NCBI GenBank assembly: GCA_002352545.1
Contig: DEIO01000020.1
Span: forward strand, 1 to 64,000
Length of the DNA: 64,000 nucleotides
Reading direction: 5' to 3'
Origin: Patescibacteria group bacterium UBA2772
GTDB taxonomy: Bacteria; Patescibacteriota; Minisyncoccia; Moranbacterales; DUUL01
Shown in pieces: positions 1-8,637 of this stretch; the first letter of the stretch is position 1; the number at the start of each line of letters is the position of its first letter. The translations under genes and the position numbers were made by a program. A model generated the notes under the pieces. The model saw only the letters and a list, made by a program, of their open reading frames with translations, ran no database searches and was not told the DNA's origin.

Positions 1-2356
1 GGGAACTCTGTTTGAATATACCCAGATTTTTGTGATTTCCAACGGAGTTAACACAAAATATTTTTCCAACAATCCAAATCAATCATTTGAACAAACTTTC
101 TTTTGGACAGATGTGGATAATAATAAAATTACGAAACTTGATGAATTTGCGGAAAGTTTTTTGGAAAAATGCACAGTTTCAGAAATGATTGCTGAATATA
201 TTGTATTGGCGGAATCGATGAAAATTCCAATGGTTTTAAGGCCATATCAATTTTATGCCGTTAAAGCAATTGAAAAACGAGTCAAAAAATCAAACGAAAA
301 TGGATACATCTGGCACACTACAGGTTCAGGAAAAACCCTTACCTCATTTAAGGCGAGTCAAATTCTCTCAAAGATACCTGAAATCAAAAAGATTCTTTTT
401 GTGGTGGACAGAAAAGATTTAGATGTTCAGACAACAAAAGAATTCAATTCTTTTTCTGATGGTAGTGTAGATGGAACAGACAACACACGAAGCCTCGTGA
501 AACAACTCAAGGATGGAAATAGAAAACTGATTGTAACAACCATTCAAAAACTTGATATTGCCATTGGGAGAGAGTCATATATGAAACAGTTTGAATATTT
601 GGAAAATGAGAAAGTTGTGGTGATTTTTGATGAATGTCATCGCAGTCAATTTGGACAAACTCACGCTCGTATCAAGAAATTCTTCAAGAAAGCTCAACTT
701 TTTGGTTTCACCGGAACACCAATTTTTGCAGAGAATCATGTTGGAGGAGTGACGACAGCCGATGTGTTTAATAAATGTTTGCATAAATATATCATCACTC
801 ATGCGATTGATGATAATAATGTGCTTGGTTTTGCGGTGGAATATGTGGGTAAATATAAGAAAAAAGATCCAGATACTTTGCAGACTGATATTTTTACGGA
901 GACACTTGTGGAAGGAATTGATACTAAAGAGGTTTTGGAAAGTGAAGACCGACTTGAGAAAATTTCAGATTATGTATTGGCAGATTGGAAGCGAAAAACA
1001 AAAAATGGAAAATTCAATGCAATTTTTGCAGTTAGTAATATTGAGGTCTTGAAAAGATATTATAATCTATTTAAGAAGAAAAAGCCGGTTGATTTTAAGA
1101 TTGCTACAATTTTTACCTATCACGCTAATGAAGAGGATGCTTCAGGAACACTTGATGTGGATCCACTTGCAGATGGAAATGCTCCAATAAATCAACATTC
1201 ACGAGATTTTCTTGAGAGTTGTATTGATGATTATAATAAACAATTTGATGTAAATTTTTCCACTGATAATTTCTATGGATATTACAAAGATGTTCAAGAG
1301 AGAGTAAAGGATAAAAAAGGAGTGTTGGTGTTGGATGGAAAGAGAATTGATCTTTTGATTGTGGTGAATATGATGTTGACTGGTTTTGATGCAGAGAAGA
1401 TGAACACTTTGTATGTTGACAAAAATCTTCGTTATCACGGTTTGATTCAAGCCTATTCAAGAACTAATCGACTCTTAAATTCTGATAAGCCACATGGGAA
1501 CATTGTTTCATTTAGAAATTTAAAGTTGGCAACAGATAAAGCACTTTCTCTTTTTGGCGACGAAAACGCAAAAGAGATTGTTTTCAAAAAACCATTTGAA
1601 GTCCAAAAGAAGGAATTCGATGAAAAACTTGTAGAACTTCGAGAAAAAGTTCCAACAATTGAAGCTGTAAATTCACTTGCTGGCGAAGAAGAAAAAGCTG
1701 AGTTTGTAAAAACTTTCCGTGACTTATTGCGAATCAAATCATCATTGGAAACATTTGCAGAGTTTTCTTTTGATAGTTTAGGAATTTCAGAACAAGAATT
1801 CTATGATTATCAGAGTAAGTATTTAGATGTATATGAGGAGAGTAAAACAGGGGGTGAGGAAAAAGAATCTATTTTAGATCAAATTGATTTTGAACTTGAA
1901 TTGATTGTGCGTGATGTGGTGAATTTTGATTACATCATTCATCTACTCGCTGGATTGAAAAATATTAGCTCTGTGGCAGTACGTGAAAAGAAAACAGAAG
2001 AGATTTTACATTTATTTGATCGAGATGTGAAACTTCGAAAGAAGAAAGAGTTGATTCGAAAGTTTATTGAAGAAAATTTGCCAAAAATAGGCAAAGATGA
2101 AGATGTCGAAAAAGAATTTAGTGAATTTTGGGAGAGTGAGCGTGGTGATGTTTTGAAAGAAATCGCAGAAATTGAAAATATTCCGCTAAAGAATTTTGAG
2201 CGACTAGTTGGTGAATATTTGTATACACAGAAATTGCCACAAGGGCAAGAAATCGCGGATATGTTACCAGTAGCACCAAGACTCTTAGAGAGAAAAGGAA
2301 TTATTGATCGAATTCGTGGAGCAATTGAGAATATTATTGATGTGTTTGAGTGGTAG
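1..2356 (+). CDS. hsdR: Type I restriction enzyme R subunit (HsdR), 5'-truncated by window edge
   Basis: ATP-dependent motor subunit of a type I restriction-modification complex. The reading frame is open from base 2, and the GTG at 32 is internal, so the N-terminal nuclease domain lies outside the window. Visible motor motifs are Walker A HTTGSGKT (about base 313), Walker B FDECHRSQFG (about 627), motif III GFTGTPIF (about 705), and the late motifs MMLTGFDAEKMNTLYVDK and AYSRTNR (about 1370-1470). A charged helical C-terminal region follows, as is usual for the part that docks to HsdM. It belongs to a different subfamily from the EcoEI-type HsdR at the other window end. No hsdM or hsdS is visible. 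Family identity is firm; system completeness is unknown. Confidence 0.93.
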   Translation, partial: GTLFEYTQIFVISNGVNTKYFSNNPNQSFEQTFFWTDVDNNKITKLDEFAESFLEKCTVSEMIAEYIVLAESMKIPMVLRPYQFYAVKAIEKRVKKSNENGYIWHTTGSGKTLTSFKASQILSKIPEIKKILFVVDRKDLDVQTTKEFNSFSDGSVDGTDNTRSLVKQLKDGNRKLIVTTIQKLDIAIGRESYMKQFEYLENEKVVVIFDECHRSQFGQTHARIKKFFKKAQLFGFTGTPIFAENHVGGVTTADVFNKCLHKYIITHAIDDNNVLGFAVEYVGKYKKKDPDTLQTDIFTETLVEGIDTKEVLESEDRLEKISDYVLADWKRKTKNGKFNAIFAVSNIEVLKRYYNLFKKKKPVDFKIATIFTYHANEEDASGTLDVDPLADGNAPINQHSRDFLESCIDDYNKQFDVNFSTDNFYGYYKDVQERVKDKKGVLVLDGKRIDLLIVVNMMLTGFDAEKMNTLYVDKNLRYHGLIQAYSRTNRLLNSDKPHGNIVSFRNLKLATDKALSLFGDENAKEIVFKKPFEVQKKEFDEKLVELREKVPTIEAVNSLAGEEEKAEFVKTFRDLLRIKSSLETFAEFSFDSLGISEQEFYDYQSKYLDVYEESKTGGEEKESILDQIDFELELIVRDVVNFDYIIHLLAGLKNISSVAVREKKTEEILHLFDRDVKLRKKKELIRKFIEENLPKIGKDEDVEKEFSEFWESERGDVLKEIAEIENIPLKNFERLVGEYLYTQKLPQGQEIADMLPVAPRLLERKGIIDRIRGAIENIIDVFEW

Positions 2357-2387
2357 TCTTAGTGTGTCATTTGATAATCTAACTTTT

Positions 2388-2409
2388 GCTACGTAGCATG
2401 TTACGTAGC
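2388..2409. promoter_or_regulatory. Imperfect palindrome upstream of AbrB-type gene, possible operator
   Basis: Two copies of TACGTAGCA separated by two bases form a 22-bp near-perfect inverted repeat (GCTACGTA...TACGTAGC arms) between the hsdR stop and the AbrB-type ORF. AbrB/MazE-type proteins often autoregulate through palindromes just upstream, so an operator role is plausible but is inferred only from position. Confidence 0.4.
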
Positions 2410-2445
2410 AATCTCAAGACTTACAAAAAAACTAAAAATAAAACC

Positions 2446-2607
2446 ATGCTTAAAAAATTTGTCCGAAAAGTTACTCGTGTGGGGAAACGAAGTCTTTCAA
2501 TTAATATTCCAATGGAAATTGTTAGAGAATTGGGAATTCGTGAGCGTCAAAAATTGACTGTCCGTAGGAGTGGTTCAAAGATTATCATAGAGGATTGGGA
2601 AAAATAA
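2446..2607 (+). CDS. AbrB/SpoVT-type (MazE-like) DNA-binding protein, 53 aa
   Basis: Short swapped-hairpin transcription factor or antitoxin-like protein. The sequence VTRVGKRSLSINIPMEIVRE followed by LGIRERQKLTVRRSGSKI fits the SpoVT-AbrB fold, which binds DNA as a dimer. The frame is open from 2386, but the ATG at 2446 gives the usual family length and removes a basic leader unlike the family. It lies 90 bp after hsdR on the same strand and is preceded by a palindrome at 2388-2409. No partner toxin follows, because a terminator and a convergent gene come next. It may regulate the restriction genes or be an orphan antitoxin. Confidence 0.72.
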   Translation: MLKKFVRKVTRVGKRSLSINIPMEIVRELGIRERQKLTVRRSGSKIIIEDWEK

Positions 2608-2610
2608 AAA

Positions 2611-2650
2611 ACAAAGCCAGAAGAGAGTTTCCTCTACCGGCTTTGTTTGT
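2611..2650. terminator. Hairpin terminator between convergent genes
   Basis: ACAAAGCC pairs with GGCTTTGT (2611-2618 and 2639-2646), with inner GAGAG/CTCT pairing and a T-rich tail. It lies between two convergent genes and could serve both. Confidence 0.75.
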
Positions 2651-3232
2651 TTAAGGATCTTTGTCAACAATCATTGTCTGCATAGACTCTTGGATTATTT
2701 TAGCTAAAGTTTGAAATTTTTCAAAAGTAGCTTTCTCTTGTTTTATGTTTGCTTCTGCAACTGTAGTTATTTTTCCTGTCTGATAAAATTCTTGCATAGC
2801 TGTAACCAGAATTGTTCCAGAATCTTCATCTAGACAAGAGTTAGCTTTACATTTTTGTCTGAAAATCTTGTTAAATAATTCCTCAATCTCTAGACTTCTA
2901 ATTTGCAGAAAAGTTTCATCAATAGCATCTGTTATGATAGAAAAATGACCACCTGTTTTGATACTTGTGAAAAACTCGATACACCCATTGTACTGGAAGA
3001 ACCTAACAATTGGTGAATAAGTTTCACCTTGTTTTTTTCGAATCAAATCAAACAGCAACTGTCTAAAGATACTTCGGAAGATTTCCATTTCACTTACGAA
3101 TTTATTCAAAACAAAAGCCTCTAGTCCAACAATTGAATGCGCTTGAGGAGTTCCTCTATTAGTTTGTGTAAACAATTATTCTTGATGGTAATATGTCTTT
3201 TCCAAAAACATAAAATCTTCATGGTTTTTCAT
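2651..3232 (-). pseudogene. Hypothetical protein gene interrupted by an in-frame TAA
   Basis: An ATG at 3232 follows a strong SD (AAAGGAG, six bases away) and reads 18 codons to a TAA at 3178-3176. The same frame then continues for 174 codons to 2651. The two parts look like one 193-residue gene with a single nonsense codon. The alternative, a separate gene starting at the TTG right after the stop, would have no SD. The product is soluble, mixed alpha/beta, and has a helical, Lys/Glu-rich C-terminus with two nearby Cys (QKCKANSC). I do not recognise the family. Confidence 0.55.
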
Positions 3233-3444
3233 TTTAAACTCCTTTCTGATAACTACAATAAATGTTAAGGGACTGAGTTAAGTATCAGATGTTTAACTTA
3301 TAATTATGTTATAAAAAAACTAGATTTGTAAAGAGTTAAGACTTTAATTTGCTTTATCATGTTTTTGAAATTACAATAAGAATATACGTTGAGCAGCAAA
3401 CAAGCTCGATAATATTTGTATCAAAGATAAAACAAATATTTTGA

Positions 3445-4494
3445 ATGTTTAAATTAAAACGGTTTTTTTTATTTCTGCTTATTCTTGCGCCTATTCTTTT
3501 GATTTGGCGGACTTTTCATGAATATCAAGATGATTGGGCAAGGATTGAATCTAAAAAGATACCAATTGTATATTCTGACAATTATGACATTACTCTTTTT
3601 GGTTTGCAAAATCTTCATCCTTTTGACACACAAAAATATAGCAAGATTGCAAGTCATCTAACAAGCAACACCACAATTGAAAAGTCTAATTTTTATGCAC
3701 CACAGAAAATAAGTCAAGAAGAGTTGCTGTTAGTCCATTCAGAAGATTATTTGGATTCTTTGAAAAACTCAGAGAACTTAGCCTATATATCTGAACTTGG
3801 GATTCTAAAAAAAATCCCAAACTTTATTCTCCAGGAAAGGCTACTTGATTCTATTCGGTTTGCAACAGGAGGGACTGTTTTGGGTGCAGAATTAGCGATA
3901 AAAGAAGGATGGGCGATAAATTTGGCAGGTGGGTACCATCACACAAAGGCAGAAGAAGGTGGGGGTTTTGGCTTTATGGCTGATGTACCAATCGCAATAA
4001 AAAAACTTTGGCAAAAAAATCCCAAACTAAAAGTTTTAATAGTTGATCTCGATGCACATCAAGGAAATGGCAACGAAGCCATTTTTGGAGCAGATAAGAG
4101 AATATTTATTATGGATGTCTATGGGAGAGACAACTATCCCAGAGACGAAGAGGTTAAAGAGTTTATTGACTTTGATAGACCGGTTGGAAGTTTAACTAAT
4201 GATGAATATCTAGATGTTGTTTTGAACACATTACCGTTAGCTATTAAAAACTCTCAACCAGATTTAATTGTTTATAACGCTGGTAGTGATGTTCTTTTAG
4301 GAGATCCTTTAGGCAAAATGAATTTAACAAAGACAGGGATAATAAAGAGAGATGAATTGGTTTTTAAATATGCCGTTGAAAGTAAGGTACCTATTTTGAT
4401 GGTGCTTTCTGGCGGATATTCATCCGTTAGCTCAAAGATAATAGGTGTCTCTATTGAGAATATATTAAAAAATGTTTTGTTAGTTACTAAATAG
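3445..4494 (+). CDS. Membrane-anchored histone-deacetylase-family (HDAC/AcuC-like) hydrolase
   Basis: Zn-dependent deacetylase of the arginase/deacetylase superfamily, acting on acetylated amines or polyamines. Visible motifs are GGYHHTKAEEGGGFGF (His-His charge relay), IVDLDAHQGNG (Zn-ligand Asp and His), NAGSDVLLGDPLG (second Zn Asp) and LSGGYSS near the C-terminus. Residues 7-22 form a strong hydrophobic helix after a basic start, so the domain is probably anchored with the catalytic part outside the cytoplasm, unlike most bacterial homologues. Length (349) is normal for the family plus the anchor. The substrate is not predictable. It stands alone, with a gap of about 210 bp upstream. Confidence 0.85.
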   Translation: MFKLKRFFLFLLILAPILLIWRTFHEYQDDWARIESKKIPIVYSDNYDITLFGLQNLHPFDTQKYSKIASHLTSNTTIEKSNFYAPQKISQEELLLVHSEDYLDSLKNSENLAYISELGILKKIPNFILQERLLDSIRFATGGTVLGAELAIKEGWAINLAGGYHHTKAEEGGGFGFMADVPIAIKKLWQKNPKLKVLIVDLDAHQGNGNEAIFGADKRIFIMDVYGRDNYPRDEEVKEFIDFDRPVGSLTNDEYLDVVLNTLPLAIKNSQPDLIVYNAGSDVLLGDPLGKMNLTKTGIIKRDELVFKYAVESKVPILMVLSGGYSSVSSKIIGVSIENILKNVLLVTK

Positions 4495-4595
4495 GAAATC
4501 CAAAGTTGTTATAAAATAAATAAATTCATTTTACTTTTTTTAATTTTCAAATTTGGTATACTAGTAGATAATCTTAACTTCATGTCTAAAACATT

Positions 4596-5036
4596 TTGGG
4601 AAAGTCGAAGGAATGTGAATTTTGTAGATTAAAAGATGTTCAAAAAAGGAAAATTGCAAGTAATGATTTATCTTGGGCATTCTTAACTAAAACACCGATA
4701 ACAGTTGGTCATTCCTTAGTTGTTCCAAACAGATGCGTCTCGAAAATAGCAGACCTAAAAAAAGAAGAGTGGCTTTCTCTTTTGGAACTTGTTCTTAAAG
4801 TTCAAAAGAACCTTGAAAAAATATTAAAAATAAAAGACTTCAACATTGCATGGAATGAGGGTTTTAATGCTGGACAAACTATACCTCATCTTCATATTCA
4901 TATTGTGCCAAGAAAAAAAGGGGATAGCGGTATTTATAACTATGAACCAAGGAAATTTCTTTATAGACCAGGCAAAAGAGAGGAGTGGGCAGAAAATGAT
5001 TTAGAACACCTAGCATTTCAAATAAAAAACTCTTAA
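4596..5036 (+). CDS. HIT family hydrolase
   Basis: Histidine-triad nucleotide hydrolase or transferase. The triad is TIPHLHIHIVPR (H-x-H-x-H), and the N-terminal CEFC pair may bind zinc as in some HIT proteins. In this frame a TAA lies just upstream at 4587, so the start must be TTG 4596 or ATT 4593. A well-placed ATG at 4582 is in another frame (+2), which leaves open a small start-region frameshift. The ispD-like gene follows after 11 bp, suggesting one transcript. Function is general nucleotide-conjugate cleavage; no specific substrate is implied. Confidence 0.88.
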   Translation: MGKSKECEFCRLKDVQKRKIASNDLSWAFLTKTPITVGHSLVVPNRCVSKIADLKKEEWLSLLELVLKVQKNLEKILKIKDFNIAWNEGFNAGQTIPHLHIHIVPRKKGDSGIYNYEPRKFLYRPGKREEWAENDLEHLAFQIKNS

Positions 5037-5047
5037 CAAAAAAACGA

Positions 5048-5755
5048 ATGAATACAGCAATCATTTTGGCTTCAGGGAAAGGTAGGAGGATAAAAAAACA
5101 AAAGAATAAAGTTTTACTAAAACTTAAACAAAAACCAATAGTTGTTTATTCTTTGGAAATTTTCCAAAAAGTTGAAGAAATTGACCAAATTGTTCTTGTT
5201 TGTAAGGGAAAAGAAATCGAAGAAGTTGGACAGATTGTTAAGAATTTTAAAATAAAAAAAGTAACGAAAATATTACAAGGTGGACACACAAGACAAAAAT
5301 CATGTTTAAATGCATTAAAATATCTATTAGAATTCGACCAGGATCAAGAAGGTAAAGAAGACATAGTCGTTATTCATAACGCAGCAAATCCTTTTGTAAC
5401 AGAAAAAGAAATAATTAGTTGTGTAGAGAATGCAATTAAAACAGGGGCTTGTGTTGTAGCTCATAAGGTAAGAGATACTATAAAGGTTATATCTAAGCAA
5501 TCTTTTGTAAAAAAGACACTAAATAGAGGTTTTCTTGTAAGCGCCCAAACTCCTCAAGCAATGACTATTGGTGTAGCGAAAGAAGCACTTGCGAAGGCTA
5601 CAAGATTTAATCTAAAAGTAACTGATGATGTATCACTCGTAGAAAAAATTGGAAGAAGAGTAAAAGTTCTTCCAGCTTCAAAATTTAATATAAAAATTTC
5701 AACACCACTTGACTTTGAGCTAGCAAAAATTATCATTGAAAAAAACTTGAGATAA
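5048..5755 (+). CDS. ispD: IspD-like cytidylyltransferase
   Basis: 2-C-methyl-D-erythritol 4-phosphate cytidylyltransferase family, third step of the MEP isoprenoid pathway. Visible are the glycine-rich nucleotide loop ILASGKGRRIKK, a downstream Lys (KVLLKL), GGHTRQKSCLNAL, AQTPQAM, and the C-terminal NIKISTPLDFELA. One oddity: the usual H-D-(A/G)-A-R-P box reads HNAANPFV, so the metal-binding Asp and the following Arg are both Asn. That may mean altered chemistry, as in IspD-like sugar-alcohol cytidylyltransferases. No other MEP-pathway gene is in the window. Confidence 0.82.
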   Translation: MNTAIILASGKGRRIKKQKNKVLLKLKQKPIVVYSLEIFQKVEEIDQIVLVCKGKEIEEVGQIVKNFKIKKVTKILQGGHTRQKSCLNALKYLLEFDQDQEGKEDIVVIHNAANPFVTEKEIISCVENAIKTGACVVAHKVRDTIKVISKQSFVKKTLNRGFLVSAQTPQAMTIGVAKEALAKATRFNLKVTDDVSLVEKIGRRVKVLPASKFNIKISTPLDFELAKIIIEKNLR

Positions 5756-5850
5756 AACATTTTATATTGACAAATCAAGAATAACATGACATAATTTGGC
5801 AAGTTCTTAAGCGTTAAACAATCAAAAATCAGCAATTGAGGGTGGCTATC

Positions 5851-6219
5851 ATGTTTACAAAAAAACAGTTGATTCTAATAAAGGGTTCCTTAGCTATTTG
5901 TAAGTTAATGAATGGGATAGAAAAATCAATCCTAGAAGGAGACTATGCGAAAGTTCTTGGAGAGAATCCGCCAGAATCGCTAAAAAGAGCTTTTGCTTTT
6001 AAAGCAAAGACCGGGATGACAAACATCCAAATCACTGTTTATAGAAAAACTCTTTTATTTGGATTTTTTACATTTCAGATGGAAGATAATTTTTTAACCA
6101 AAGAGGAAGCATCCCATATAAAAAGACTTTGCTTGTTAAATCAGTTGATCGTATCAGGGGAGGAAGAAAAAAAAGCTATGGAAAAAGCTTTGAAAAAATT
6201 TCCATTAAAGTTAGGATAA
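5851..6219 (+). CDS. Hypothetical protein, 122 aa
   Basis: The chosen start is the ATG at 5851, preceded by GAGGGTGG about six bases away; an in-frame TTG at 5836 lies before that SD. The product is a small basic soluble protein with a central stretch NIQITVYRKTLLFGFFTFQM that looks like paired beta strands, flanked by helices. No family is recognised. It is bounded by a strong terminator downstream and looks monocistronic. It is one of the few SD-preceded genes in a window where most core genes have none. Confidence 0.6.
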   Translation: MFTKKQLILIKGSLAICKLMNGIEKSILEGDYAKVLGENPPESLKRAFAFKAKTGMTNIQITVYRKTLLFGFFTFQMEDNFLTKEEASHIKRLCLLNQLIVSGEEEKKAMEKALKKFPLKLG

Positions 6220-6262
6220 GAACTCTCTTTTTCTTTTCCTCGATCTGTTTAAGCTACAAATA

Positions 6263-6297
6263 AAAGCTCGACCATTCATTGAATGATCGAGCTTTTT
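6263..6297 (+). terminator. Strong rho-independent terminator
   Basis: AAAGCTCGA..CATTCA pairs with TGAATG..TCGAGCTTT, with one mismatch in a stem of about 15 bp and a T-rich tail (6292-6300). It ends the hypothetical gene 5851-6219. Confidence 0.88.
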
Positions 6298-6412
6298 CTT
6301 TTCCTCCGAAGCGCACTTGAATAGTTATCTCTAGGGTGCTAGAATTTAGTTGAAACAAAACAGCTTTCTTTAAATTATTGAGAGACTCTTTTTATAAGTA
6401 TAAAACACAGAA

Positions 6413-7357
6413 ATGAATGTAAAACAAATTTATGATCTAGCAATTAAAATCGGAATAGAGAACGATTTTAGAACAAAAAAAGAAATAGCAGAACATCTGG
6501 CAAGAATCAAGGAAGAATTCAATGCTTTATCCAAGGAAGAAAAACTTTATTTTGATAAAGAAAAATTAACAAATCCATATTCTGATTCTAGAATTCACTA
6601 CAACAATGGACAAAAGGAAATAAAGAAAATTCTCACGGGAATTGATATTAGTATGGGTGGAATTTTATTAGCAAAAGAATTAGGAGTTGATTTGATAATA
6701 AATCATCATCCAGTTGGTAGCGCACTAGCAAATTTAGATGACGTGATGAACCTTCAAGTTGATATGATGGAAAAATTTGGAGTTCCAGTTAATATTGCTG
6801 AGAAATTAATTCACAAAAGAATTTCTGAAGTTGCTCGAGGAATAAATCCATCCAATCACAACGTAACGGTTGACGCTGCAAGACTTTTGGATATCAATTT
6901 GATGAATATTCATACGCCAGCAGACAATTGTGTTGCACAATTTATTTCCAAAAAAATTGAAGATGCAAAACCAAGATATGTAAAGGATATATTAAAGGTT
7001 TTAAACTCAGTAGAAGAATACCAGGAGGCAAGAAAACAGGGAGTAGGACCAACGCTGTTTGTTGGCAATCCTAAAAATCGATGTGGTAAAGTTGTTCCTT
7101 CTGAAATAACTGGTGGAACAGAGGGTGCTAAAGAGATTTATGCAGCAATGGCGAATGTGGGGATCGGAACAATAATCGGAATGCATCAAAGCGAAGCACA
7201 CAGAAAGGAAGCAGAAAAGGCACATATAAACGTTGTAATTGCTGGGCATATATCATCAGATTCAATCGGGATGAATATTGTTTTAGATGAATTGGAGAAG
7301 AAAGGCATTGAAATTATTCCTTTCTCAGGCCTAACAAGAGTTTCTAGAATTAAATAA
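6413..7357 (+). CDS. NIF3-like (DUF34) metal-binding protein
   Basis: Member of the NIF3/YqfO family (GTP cyclohydrolase 1 type 2 homologues), a dinuclear-metal protein of uncertain physiological role. Metal ligands appear in LIINHHPVG and in the C-terminal VIAGHISSDSIGMN; VPSEITGGTEGAKEIY also fits. At 314 residues it is longer than the minimal two-domain form, with a charged N-terminal helix of about 60 residues. It is the first gene of a tight plus-strand run in which each gene starts within 1-8 bp of the previous stop. No SD is seen. Confidence 0.85.
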   Translation: MNVKQIYDLAIKIGIENDFRTKKEIAEHLARIKEEFNALSKEEKLYFDKEKLTNPYSDSRIHYNNGQKEIKKILTGIDISMGGILLAKELGVDLIINHHPVGSALANLDDVMNLQVDMMEKFGVPVNIAEKLIHKRISEVARGINPSNHNVTVDAARLLDINLMNIHTPADNCVAQFISKKIEDAKPRYVKDILKVLNSVEEYQEARKQGVGPTLFVGNPKNRCGKVVPSEITGGTEGAKEIYAAMANVGIGTIIGMHQSEAHRKEAEKAHINVVIAGHISSDSIGMNIVLDELEKKGIEIIPFSGLTRVSRIK

Positions 7358-7361
7358 AAAA

Positions 7362-8633
7362 ATGGAACAAGAAAAATATATATTAGAAAATGGGACAAGG
7401 GTGGTAATCGTTCCAATGAAAAGCGTGCAAACAGTTTCAGTACAAGTTTTAGTTGAAGCTGGTTCAAAGTATGAAACAAAAGAAAACAACGGAATTTCTC
7501 ATTTCCTTGAACATATGATGTTTAAAGGAACAAAAAAGCGACCAACAACAAAAACTATCGCTGAAGAAATGGACAACGTTGGTGGTGAATATAATGCTTT
7601 TACGGGTGATGAACAAACTGGATATTGGGTGAAGGTCCCAGTTCAACATTTTGAGAAAGCTCTTGATGTAGTTAGTGACTTGTATCTAAATTCTAAACTT
7701 GAACAAGTAGAAATTGACAAGGAAAGAGGCGTGATTCTTCAGGAAGCTGCAATGTACCGAGATACTCCAATGCGAGATATTTGGGATAGATTCGAAGCTT
7801 TGTTATATGGGGATCAACCAGCGGGATGGAATATTATTGGTACAGAAGAAAATATAAGAACTTTCAATAGAGACGCTTTCAAAGAGTATATTGAAAAAAT
7901 GTATTTGCCAGAATCAACTGTTATATCCATTGCAGGAAATGTAGATAAAAAACAAGCTCTTGCGTTGGTCGAGAAATATTTCGGAGTTAAGAAAAGTGAC
8001 AAAGTTAAGCAAGAAAAAAAATCTGTTGTTCAGTCACAAGAAAAGCCACAATTCGAATTGCATTACAAAGAGACAGAACAAACACATCTTTTGATGGGAG
8101 TTAGAAGTCCAGATATGTTTAGCAAAAAAAGATTTGCACTTGCACTTTTGGGAGTTGTCTTGGGAGGCGGTATGAGCTCTCGAACTTTTTTGAATATCAG
8201 AGAACGTTATGGATTAACTTATTATATTAATTCTTCAGCTGATACTGCTACTGATACGGGATATTTATTCGTAAGTGCAGGGGTTGAGCATGAGAAATTA
8301 GAAAAAACTATCAAGCTTATCTTGAAAGAACTAAAAATAGTTAGTGATGAAAAAGTTCCAGAAAAAGAACTTCACAAAGCAAAAGAGTATTTCAAAGGAA
8401 AGACTGTTATGTCTTTAGAGTCTACAAACTCAGTAGCTGCATTTTTTGGAAATCAAGAGCTTTTCAGGAAGGAACTGACTTCTTCAGAAGAACTTTTAGA
8501 AAAAATTGACGCAGTGACTGTTGATGAAGTCAGGGAAATCGCACAAGAGATTATTCAGAATAAAGGTTTGAACCTTGCCGTTATCGGTCCACATAAAAGC
8601 AGAGAAGAAATTGCTAAAATTCTAACTTTTTAG
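7362..8633 (+). CDS. M16 family zinc protease (processing-peptidase-like)
   Basis: Pitrilysin/insulinase-family metallopeptidase. The inverted zinc motif HFLEHMMFKGT (H-x-x-E-H) lies near residue 48, and a downstream Glu in KERGVILQEAAMY completes the site. The C-terminal half carries the inactive repeat with RERYGLTYYINS. Length (423) is typical of single-chain bacterial M16B proteins that pair as dimers. There is no signal peptide, so a cytoplasmic role in peptide turnover is likely. It is co-transcribed with NIF3 upstream (4-bp gap) and the AI-2E-like permease downstream (4-bp gap). Confidence 0.92.
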   Translation: MEQEKYILENGTRVVIVPMKSVQTVSVQVLVEAGSKYETKENNGISHFLEHMMFKGTKKRPTTKTIAEEMDNVGGEYNAFTGDEQTGYWVKVPVQHFEKALDVVSDLYLNSKLEQVEIDKERGVILQEAAMYRDTPMRDIWDRFEALLYGDQPAGWNIIGTEENIRTFNRDAFKEYIEKMYLPESTVISIAGNVDKKQALALVEKYFGVKKSDKVKQEKKSVVQSQEKPQFELHYKETEQTHLLMGVRSPDMFSKKRFALALLGVVLGGGMSSRTFLNIRERYGLTYYINSSADTATDTGYLFVSAGVEHEKLEKTIKLILKELKIVSDEKVPEKELHKAKEYFKGKTVMSLESTNSVAAFFGNQELFRKELTSSEELLEKIDAVTVDEVREIAQEIIQNKGLNLAVIGPHKSREEIAKILTF

Positions 8634-8637
8634 AAAA

